Shown in pieces: positions 16,039 to 22,201 of a DNA stretch of 40,864 nucleotides (position 1 is the stretch's first letter; the number at the start of each line of letters is the position of its first letter). The stretch is taken from the NCBI GenBank assembly GCA_003979345.1, contig RYVZ01000030.1:1-40864 (forward strand). The letters run 5' to 3'. Origin of the DNA: Lachnospiraceae bacterium (GTDB lineage Bacteria > Bacillota > Clostridia > Lachnospirales > Lachnospiraceae). A model generated the notes under the pieces. It saw only the letters and a list, made by a program, of their open reading frames with translations. It searched no databases and was not told where the DNA came from. Made by a program: the position numbers and the translations under genes.

Positions 16039-16054
16039 CAATATGGTCTATGAT
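16026..16054 (+). promoter_or_regulatory. Sigma-A promoter of clpB
   Basis: A perfect TTGACA (16026-16031), a 17-nt spacer and TATGAT (16049-16054). The right half of the CIRCE element lies between the two boxes. The leader of about 75 nt ends in an AAGGAGG ribosome site (16117-16122). Confidence 0.9.
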
Positions 16055-16131
16055 ACAGTCGTGAATCAAAAAAGAGGCTTCAGGGAACAAGTAAGTTCGG
16101 TGGGGATAGATTTGGAAGGAGGAAAACAACA

Positions 16132-18720
16132 ATGAATATTGCAAAGTTTACACAGAAATCCATGCAGGCAGTCGAAAACTGCGAGAAGCTTGCCTATGAA
16201 TACGGCAATCAGGAAATCGAGCAGGAGCATCTGTTATACAGTCTGCTGACCTTAGAGGACAGTCTGATCTTAAAACTGATTGAAAAAATGGAGATTCAGA
16301 CAGAGCATTTTGTGGACCGTGCGCGTCAGGCGCTGGAGAAACGCGTCAAGGTGCAGGGCGGGCAGCTCCATGTCGGTCAGGATCTAAATAAGGTGCTTGT
16401 GTCGGCGGAGGATGAGGCAAAGGCGATGGGGGACGAGTATGTCTCCGTCGAGCATTTGTTTTTGTGCATGATCCGGCACCCAAACAAGGAGATCGCGCAG
16501 ATATGGAAGGAGTACGGCATCAACCGTGAGCGTTTTTTGCAGGCGCTTTCGACCGTGCGCGGCAATCAGCGCGTGACGAGTGATAACCCGGAGGCGACAT
16601 ACGATACGCTCAATAAGTACGGTCAGGAGCTTGTGGAGAAGGCGCGGAGCCAGAAGCTTGATCCTGTCATCGGCAGGGATGGGGAGATCCGGAATATCAT
16701 CCGCATTCTCTCGCGAAAAACAAAGAATAATCCGGTGCTGATCGGAGAGCCGGGCGTCGGAAAGACAGCAGTCGTGGAAGGATTGGCACAGCGGATCGTG
16801 CGCGGTGATGTGCCGCAGGGCTTACAGGATAAAAAAATATTTGCGCTTGACATGGGGGCGCTTGTCGCCGGTGCGAAGTATCGCGGCGAGTTTGAGGAAC
16901 GCTTAAAGGCGGTACTGGAGGAAGTCAAAAAAAGCGAGGGGCAGATCATTCTGTTTATCGACGAGTTACACACGATCGTAGGTGCAGGCAAGACGGACGG
17001 CGCGCTGGATGCGGGCAATATGTTAAAACCGATGCTGGCGCGCGGCGAGCTGCACTGTATCGGGGCTACGACGCTGGATGAATACCGCCAGTATATTGAG
17101 AAAGATGCCGCTTTGGAACGGCGGTTTCAGCCGGTCATGGTCGATGAGCCGACCGTGGAAGATACGATTTCCATTTTGCGAGGCTTAAAGGAGCGCTACG
17201 AAGTCTATCACGGTGTCAAGATTATGGACAATGCGCTTGTGAGTGCGGCGACGCTGTCCGACCGCTACATCAGCGACCGGTTTCTGCCCGATAAGGCGAT
17301 CGATCTGGTGGACGAGGCGTGTGCGCTCATTAAGACCGAGCTGGATTCCATGCCGACAGAACTCGACGAATTACAGCGTAAGGTCATGCAGATGGAAATT
17401 GAGGAGGCGGCGCTCAAAAAAGAGGATGACCGCATGAGTACCGAGCGGCTTTCTGCGCTACAGAAGGAATTAGCGGAGCTGAAAGAGGAATTGAATAACC
17501 GCAAGGCACAGTGGGAGAATGAAAAGGCTTCCGTCGAGAAATTGTCGAAACTGCGCGAGGAGATCGAAGCGGTCGGAAGCGAGATCCAGATCGCACAGCG
17601 GGAAGGAAATCTGGAAAAGGCGGCGGAGCTGAGCTATGGAAAGCTGCCGAACCTGAAAAAGCAGCTTGAACACGAAGAAGAAATTGTTAGGAGCAAGGAC
17701 TTATCCCTTGTGCATGAGAATGTTTCCGATGAGGAAATCGCCCGGATCGTCAGCCGGTGGACCGGCATTCCGATCACGAAACTGACTGAGAGCGAGCGGA
17801 ATAAGACGCTTCACTTAGACGACGAACTTCATAAGCGTGTGGTCGGTCAGGATGAGGCGGTGACAAAGGTGACTGAGGCGATCATCCGCTCGAAGGCGGG
17901 AATAAAAGATCCAAGTAAACCGATCGGTTCGTTCCTGTTTTTGGGACCGACCGGTGTGGGCAAGACCGAGCTTGCAAAAAGTCTTGCGGCGTCGCTGTTT
18001 GATGATGAATCAAACATGGTGCGTCTTGATATGAGCGAATATATGGAAAAATATTCGGTATCGCGCCTGATCGGGGCGCCTCCCGGATATGTCGGGTATG
18101 AAGAAGGCGGACAGTTGACTGAGGCAGTCAGGAGAAAACCGTACTCGGTCGTGCTGTTTGACGAGATCGAGAAAGCGCACCCTGACGTGTTCAATGTATT
18201 GCTTCAGGTGCTGGATGACGGGCGCATTACTGACTCGCAGGGTCGTACCGTTGATTTCAAGAATACGATCCTGATCCTGACTTCCAATATCGGCGCTCAG
18301 GATCTGCTGGAAGGGATCCAAGACGACGGCAGCATCAGCACGGAAACGGAGCAGAGTGTGATGGAACAGCTTCGTGCAGGCTTCCGCCCAGAGTTCTTAA
18401 ACCGGCTGGATGAGATCATTCTCTTTAAGCCTTTGACGAAAGACAACATCGGCGGCATCATTGACCTGATCCTTGCGGACTTAAACCGCAGGCTTTCCGA
18501 CAGGGAGCTGACCGTGGAGCTTTCGGACGAGGCGCGCACTTTTATTCTGGAAAACGGGTATGAGCCGGCGTATGGCGCACGACCTCTGAAACGGTATATT
18601 CAGAAGTATGTGGAGACGCTCTCGGCGAAGCTGATTTTAGCAGATGGCGTGACTGTCGGCGATCATATCCGTATTGTTGTGAAGGATGGTGCGCTTGCGG
18701 CGGAATGTGCCGCAGGGTAA
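16132..18720 (+). CDS. clpB: ATP-dependent disaggregase ClpB
   Basis: Hsp100 chaperone that pulls polypeptides out of aggregates with DnaK/DnaJ, 862 residues, normal family length. The N-domain spans about 1-145. AAA1 has Walker A GEPGVGKT (205-212) and Walker B LFIDE. The coiled-coil M-domain (about 400-525), rich in Glu/Lys/Leu, separates ClpB from ClpC/ClpA. AAA2 has Walker A GPTGVGKT (605-612) and VLFDEIEKAHPDV. There is no ClpP-binding IGF/L loop that I can see, consistent with a non-proteolytic role. The start ATG 16132 has a strong AAGGAGG. Regulation by HrcA through CIRCE is directly indicated. Confidence 0.97.
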   Translation: MNIAKFTQKSMQAVENCEKLAYEYGNQEIEQEHLLYSLLTLEDSLILKLIEKMEIQTEHFVDRARQALEKRVKVQGGQLHVGQDLNKVLVSAEDEAKAMGDEYVSVEHLFLCMIRHPNKEIAQIWKEYGINRERFLQALSTVRGNQRVTSDNPEATYDTLNKYGQELVEKARSQKLDPVIGRDGEIRNIIRILSRKTKNNPVLIGEPGVGKTAVVEGLAQRIVRGDVPQGLQDKKIFALDMGALVAGAKYRGEFEERLKAVLEEVKKSEGQIILFIDELHTIVGAGKTDGALDAGNMLKPMLARGELHCIGATTLDEYRQYIEKDAALERRFQPVMVDEPTVEDTISILRGLKERYEVYHGVKIMDNALVSAATLSDRYISDRFLPDKAIDLVDEACALIKTELDSMPTELDELQRKVMQMEIEEAALKKEDDRMSTERLSALQKELAELKEELNNRKAQWENEKASVEKLSKLREEIEAVGSEIQIAQREGNLEKAAELSYGKLPNLKKQLEHEEEIVRSKDLSLVHENVSDEEIARIVSRWTGIPITKLTESERNKTLHLDDELHKRVVGQDEAVTKVTEAIIRSKAGIKDPSKPIGSFLFLGPTGVGKTELAKSLAASLFDDESNMVRLDMSEYMEKYSVSRLIGAPPGYVGYEEGGQLTEAVRRKPYSVVLFDEIEKAHPDVFNVLLQVLDDGRITDSQGRTVDFKNTILILTSNIGAQDLLEGIQDDGSISTETEQSVMEQLRAGFRPEFLNRLDEIILFKPLTKDNIGGIIDLILADLNRRLSDRELTVELSDEARTFILENGYEPAYGARPLKRYIQKYVETLSAKLILADGVTVGDHIRIVVKDGALAAECAAG

Positions 18721-18778
18721 GAAAGGAGTCCCGTAAAGAATATTTTGCGATCTTTTGGAATGCTTGCGTTTCTTGCGG

Positions 18779-18795
18779 AACACAAGGTGTTTTTA
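18779..18795 (+). terminator. Weak terminator candidate after clpB
   Basis: AACAC and GTGTT pair around AAG and are followed by TTT, about 60 nt after the clpB stop. The short stem makes this uncertain. No gene is seen between 18721 and 19008. Confidence 0.3.
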
Positions 18796-18828
18796 TAAAG
18801 AATTAAGAAACTTTTTTTCACTTGCTCC

Positions 18829-18856
18829 TTGCTTTTTTCCAAATTTCTCCTACAAT
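18829..18856 (+). promoter_or_regulatory. Promoter of the zinc-ribbon/DUF5685/J-protein genes
   Basis: TTGCTT (18829-18834), a 16-nt spacer and TACAAT (18851-18856). There is no CIRCE element here, so the trio is probably not controlled by HrcA. A leader of about 145 nt follows, with a self-complementary GGGAGATTTG/CAGATCTCCC segment at about 18954-18981. Confidence 0.55.
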
Positions 18857-19008
18857 GGGTAGAGGAAGCGAAAGTAAGATTCTTAGTCTAAAACTCCACA
18901 CAGGAAGCATGCAGACAAGTCGAAACAAGTTTGACTAACAAGATGGTCGGTCGGGAGATTTGTGCTTTGCGCAGATCTCCCGATCTTGGAAGGAGTCTGG
19001 TAGGAGAT

Positions 19009-19404
19009 ATGAAACGAAAACTGATGCAGTTTATGCAGGGAAGATACGGTGTTGATTCATTCGGGCGCGCGTTGGTCGGGGCGACGATGCTTTTTCTGAT
19101 CATTTCCCTGTTTGCGCGCACAAACTGGTTTTATGTACTTGCGCTTGCTTTAATGGTCTATTCTTATTTCAGGGTGTTTTCGAGAAATCATGCGAAGCGC
19201 TATGCGGAAAACCAGCGTTATCTTGCGCTGACCGCGAGCATAAGAAGAAAGTTTTCTTCTTTCAAAAGGACAATGGCGCAGCGAAAAACGCACCATATTT
19301 ACCATTGTCCGGGATGTAAGCAAAAGATCCGGGTGCCGCGTGGAAAGGGCAGAATTGCGATCACCTGTCCGAAGTGCCGGCATGAATTTATCAAAAACAG
19401 CTGA
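19009..19404 (+). CDS. Small membrane protein with C-terminal zinc ribbon
   Basis: A 131-residue protein with a basic N-terminus (MKRKLMQFMQGRYGVD), two closely spaced membrane helices (about 23-40 and 43-60), a basic cytoplasmic stretch and a C-terminal zinc ribbon with two C-P-x-C knuckles (CPGC and CPKC, about 17 residues apart). The function is unknown. I recall similar proteins next to DUF5685 and DnaJ-like genes in Lachnospiraceae. The start ATG 19009 is preferred to an upstream TTG because the M-x-x-K-L-x-x-F-M-x-G-R-Y-G start is family-like; AGGAG lies very close and GGAAGGAG a little far. It is followed after 14 nt by DUF5685, so the two are probably cotranscribed. Confidence 0.85.
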   Translation: MKRKLMQFMQGRYGVDSFGRALVGATMLFLIISLFARTNWFYVLALALMVYSYFRVFSRNHAKRYAENQRYLALTASIRRKFSSFKRTMAQRKTHHIYHCPGCKQKIRVPRGKGRIAITCPKCRHEFIKNS

Positions 19405-19418
19405 CGGAGGAGTCCTGA

Positions 19419-20480
19419 GTGTTCGGATATATTGTGGTAAATAAACCGGAACTGAAATTTCGGGAATTTGGTGTGTACCAGTCCTATTATTGCGGGTTGT
19501 GCCGTGCGCTGAAAGAAAAGTACGGACGCTTTGGGCAGATGACGCTAAGTTATGATATGACGTTTCTGGCGATGCTTCTGACCGGACTCTATGAGCCAGA
19601 GACAAGCGAGAGCACGGTGCGCTGCATCACGCATCCGTTTGAGAAGCATCCGGTCTGCATGAATGTATTTACCGAGTATGCAGCCGACGTCAATGTGCTT
19701 CTTTCTTATTATAAATGTGAGGATGACTGGCTGGATGAGCATAAAGCCGGCAAATATCTGTTTGCGTCGCTGCTTCGGAAAAAGAACCACCGCATCGCAA
19801 AGGAATATCCGGCCAAGGCGTGTAAAATGGCAGAAAATCTAAGCCGTTTGCATGAAGTGGAGAAAAATGGCGGCGTGACGCTTGATGAGACGGCAGGACT
19901 GTTCGGAGAGATCATGGCGGAGCTGTTTGTTTATAAGGAGGACGAGTGGGCTGACAGTCTGCGCAGGATTGGTTTTTTCTTTGGAAAATTCATATACTTA
20001 ATGGATGCCTATGACGATATTGAAGCGGATATCAAAAAGAAATGCTATAACCCGTTTGCTCCGCGTTTTAAGGAGGAAGGATTTGAGGAGGAAGTAAAAT
20101 TAGTTCTGACCATGATGATGGCGGAATGCTCGCGCGAGTTTGAGAAGCTCCCGATCCTGCTGCATGCGGAGATCCTGCGCAATATTTTATATGCGGGCGT
20201 GTGGACGAAGTATGAAGCCGTGCATGCGCGCCGCATGAAAGAAAAAGAGAAGGCGGCGGAAAACGCAGAAGCCGCGAGGGGAGCGGAGAACGGGGAACCC
20301 GCGACGGATATGAGAAATGAAGAAGCCGCGGAGGGAACGAAAAACGGAGAACTTGCGTCGGATATGAGAAATAAGGAAGCCGTGACAGGTGTGAGTGACG
20401 CAGCATCCTTAACAGGAACCAAAGACGCGGGGGGAAAAGAAGAAAATACAGAGAGACAGGACGGAGTACCTAAATTATGA
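19419..20480 (+). CDS. DUF5685 family protein
   Basis: A 353-residue protein of unknown function. The conserved start M-F-G-Y-I-V-V-N-K-P-E-L leads into C25-G-L-C28, followed by an all-helical domain to about residue 270. An Asp-rich helix, L-M-D-A-Y-D-D-I-E-A-D, is followed by a conserved Cys-Tyr-Asn-Pro-Phe. The helix vaguely recalls the metal-binding helix of isoprenyl synthases, but I would not assign that function. The GTG start at 19419 has GGAGG 8 nt upstream. The last 80 residues are a low-complexity tail built from 18-residue repeats. The stop overlaps the start of the J-protein gene (ATGA), which points to translational coupling. Confidence 0.88.
   Translation: MFGYIVVNKPELKFREFGVYQSYYCGLCRALKEKYGRFGQMTLSYDMTFLAMLLTGLYEPETSESTVRCITHPFEKHPVCMNVFTEYAADVNVLLSYYKCEDDWLDEHKAGKYLFASLLRKKNHRIAKEYPAKACKMAENLSRLHEVEKNGGVTLDETAGLFGEIMAELFVYKEDEWADSLRRIGFFFGKFIYLMDAYDDIEADIKKKCYNPFAPRFKEEGFEEEVKLVLTMMMAECSREFEKLPILLHAEILRNILYAGVWTKYEAVHARRMKEKEKAAENAEAARGAENGEPATDMRNEEAAEGTKNGELASDMRNKEAVTGVSDAASLTGTKDAGGKEENTERQDGVPKL
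20271..20432 (+). repeat. Three 54-bp in-frame tandem repeats in the DUF5685 gene
   Basis: Units begin at 20271, 20325 and 20379, each starting GCC-G. The first two are close copies (E-A-A-x-G-x-x-N-G-E-x-A-x-D-M-R-N); the third has diverged. They encode a charged, probably disordered tail and are likely variable in number between strains. Confidence 0.75.
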
Positions 20481-21208
20481 TAGATCCATATGGCGTGTTA
20501 GGCGTCAGCAGAAGTGCCAGCGATGATGACATCAAAAAAGCATACCGGAAGCTGAGCAGGCAGTATCATCCCGATGCAAATGTCAACAATCCGAATAAAG
20601 CGCAGGCGGAAGAGAAATTCAAGCAGATCCAGCAGGCATACCGCCAGATTATGCAGGAGCGCGAGCGCGGCGCATCGGGCAGTTCCGGTTCCTATTACGG
20701 GCAGGAGGATGCAGAAGGTTATGATCCGTTTGGATTCGGGGGCTTTGGCGGTTTTGGGGGCTTTGGCGGGTTCGGCGGTTATGCGGGAAATGCAAACAGA
20801 CGGGCGGCAGAGGAGGATGAGGATTCCCTGCATCTAAAAGCCGCCGCTAATTATATTAACGGCGGTCACTATAAAGAGGCATTGAATGTGCTTGGCACGA
20901 TCTCGGAACGGGGCGCACAGTGGTATTATTACAGTGCTATCGCGAACGCCGGCTGCGGCAATAACGTACAGGCATTACAGTATGCGAAGCAGGCAGCGTC
21001 GATGGAGCCGGGAAATTCTGCATATCAAAGGCTCGTGCAGCAGCTTGAATCGGGCGGCTCATGGTATACGGGCAGACAGAGCCCCTATATGGGCATGGGA
21101 GGCATGCAGGGGAATCTCTGCAACCGGATCTGTCTGTCTTACCTGTTATGCTCCTGCTGTTCGGGAGGATGCTGCTATATGCCGTACGGAGGAATGTACT
21201 GCTGTTAA
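20477..21208 (+). CDS. J-domain protein with Gly/Phe region and Cys-rich tail
   Basis: A DnaJ-like co-chaperone of 243 residues. The J-domain (about 1-65) has the diagnostic His31-Pro-Asp33 that stimulates DnaK ATPase. Next comes a Gly/Phe segment of repeated F-G-G (about 83-100), then a helical TPR-like part (about 115-190: A-A-N-Y-I-N-G-G-H-Y-K-E-A-L-N-V-L). A Cys-rich C-terminus has nine Cys in the last 35 residues, including CSCC and GGCC. It lacks the zinc-finger and substrate domains of DnaJ itself. The Cys-rich hydrophobic tail might bind metal or the membrane. The start ATG 20477 overlaps the preceding stop by 4 nt. No dnaK is in the window; clpB lies about 2 kb upstream. Confidence 0.9.
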   Translation: MIDPYGVLGVSRSASDDDIKKAYRKLSRQYHPDANVNNPNKAQAEEKFKQIQQAYRQIMQERERGASGSSGSYYGQEDAEGYDPFGFGGFGGFGGFGGFGGYAGNANRRAAEEDEDSLHLKAAANYINGGHYKEALNVLGTISERGAQWYYYSAIANAGCGNNVQALQYAKQAASMEPGNSAYQRLVQQLESGGSWYTGRQSPYMGMGGMQGNLCNRICLSYLLCSCCSGGCCYMPYGGMYCC

Positions 21209-21221
21209 TGAATCTATGATG

Positions 21222-21246
21222 CCCCGCAGCCTGCTGCGGGGTATTT
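21222..21246. terminator. Terminator between convergent J-protein and DUF6062 genes
   Basis: CCCCGCAGC (21222-21230) pairs with GCTGCGGGG (21233-21241), followed by TATTTT. It lies between the convergent ends of the J-protein and DUF6062 genes. Confidence 0.85.
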
Positions 21247-22007
21247 TACTTTGACTGGCGGTAGACCGCGTCCGCGGGATAACCGCCTTTTAATTTCTGC
21301 ATGCAGCGCTGTACGGCATCTTTAGAATTTTTCCAGTCGTCGTCTTTGTGCAGATAATCAAACTTTTCAATGAGCCAGTTCACGTCTTCCTGCAGTCGTT
21401 CCATATTGCTGTTCATTAAAGAGAAAAGTACCGGATAGAATTCGGATTTTTCTTTGTCTGAAAGCGTCCTGTCCGCTGCGGCGCAAAGATCGCCAAAATG
21501 AGTCAGGCAGAATCCTTTGCTCTTTTCAAACATGGACTTAAAATCCGCGTCATGCCGGTACATATGGAAAAAGGTATCCAGATAGCGCTCATACATTTCG
21601 GCAAAACGGTTGCAGATATAGCAGGAGCGCTCCCTCTCTTTTACCCATTCGCTGACGGAGTTGCCGGCGGCGGATGATTTCTTTATCTTACTGACCAGAG
21701 AGGACTTGCCGGGCGTAAAGCTCTTTGTCTGCTGTGCCAGTTCTTTGCGCATCTGCATGTAATGCGTTTTCAGGATCCATCCGTTTCCGAGCGTATTGCC
21801 GTAATCAAACATTTTCTTAAAATGCGCACGGCAGAAGCCGGCGCGGTCAGTGTCCGCGCGTACATCGCTCTCCATATAGGAGGCGCCGGAGCCAAGTACG
21901 AAATCTAAAAGATCCTGTTCGACGTTCCGTTCGATGAAACAGAACGGGCATTCGTCATTGGCGTGAAAAGCGTCGTTTAAGGGAATCGTATACAGTTGTT
22001 CTTTCAT
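21246..22007 (-). CDS. DUF6062 family protein with duplicated CxxC/CxxH module
   Basis: A 253-residue soluble, mostly helical protein of unknown function. Two probable metal sites are visible: C20-P-F-C23 with C59-R-A-H62, and C129-Y-I-C132 with C167-L-T-H170. The gap between pair halves is nearly identical (36 and 35 residues), and both second halves read G-F-C-x-x-H-F, so the protein looks like an internal duplication of a CCCH zinc- or Fe-S-binding unit. The start ATG 22007 has an AAAGGAG site. It converges with the J-protein gene and is divergent from a hybrid kinase. It appears to be a single-gene transcript. Confidence 0.85.
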   Translation of the reverse strand: MKEQLYTIPLNDAFHANDECPFCFIERNVEQDLLDFVLGSGASYMESDVRADTDRAGFCRAHFKKMFDYGNTLGNGWILKTHYMQMRKELAQQTKSFTPGKSSLVSKIKKSSAAGNSVSEWVKERERSCYICNRFAEMYERYLDTFFHMYRHDADFKSMFEKSKGFCLTHFGDLCAAADRTLSDKEKSEFYPVLFSLMNSNMERLQEDVNWLIEKFDYLHKDDDWKNSKDAVQRCMQKLKGGYPADAVYRQSK

Positions 22008-22085
22008 AGATGCTCCTTTCGAATGCGCATGTTTTTTCTGTTCTTTTTTCTATTGTAACTCCAGCCGCAGAATTTCACAAGAACG

Positions 22086-22170
22086 AAAGTCTTTTGTCAG
22101 CAGAAGCCATGAAAGACTTCTGTAACAACAGAAGTCTTTTGTAGACAAAGACTATAAAAACTGATACTAT
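22086..22170. promoter_or_regulatory. Nested palindromes and promoter upstream of membrane kinase
   Basis: AAAGACTTCTGT (22112-22123) is an exact inverted copy of ACAGAAGTCTTT (22128-22139). The second arm can alternatively pair onward: AGTCTTT (22133-22139) with AAAGACT about 7 nt later. A third AAGTCTTTTGT lies at about 22087-22097. Together these overlap a probable promoter (TAGACA at 22142-22147, 17 nt, TACTAT at 22165-22170). The layout fits a multi-site operator; the alternating pairing also resembles an attenuator, but transcription probably starts after it. Confidence 0.5.
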
Positions 22171-22201
22171 AGTAATGGAAAAAATTGGGGACGGAAGGCG
22201 T

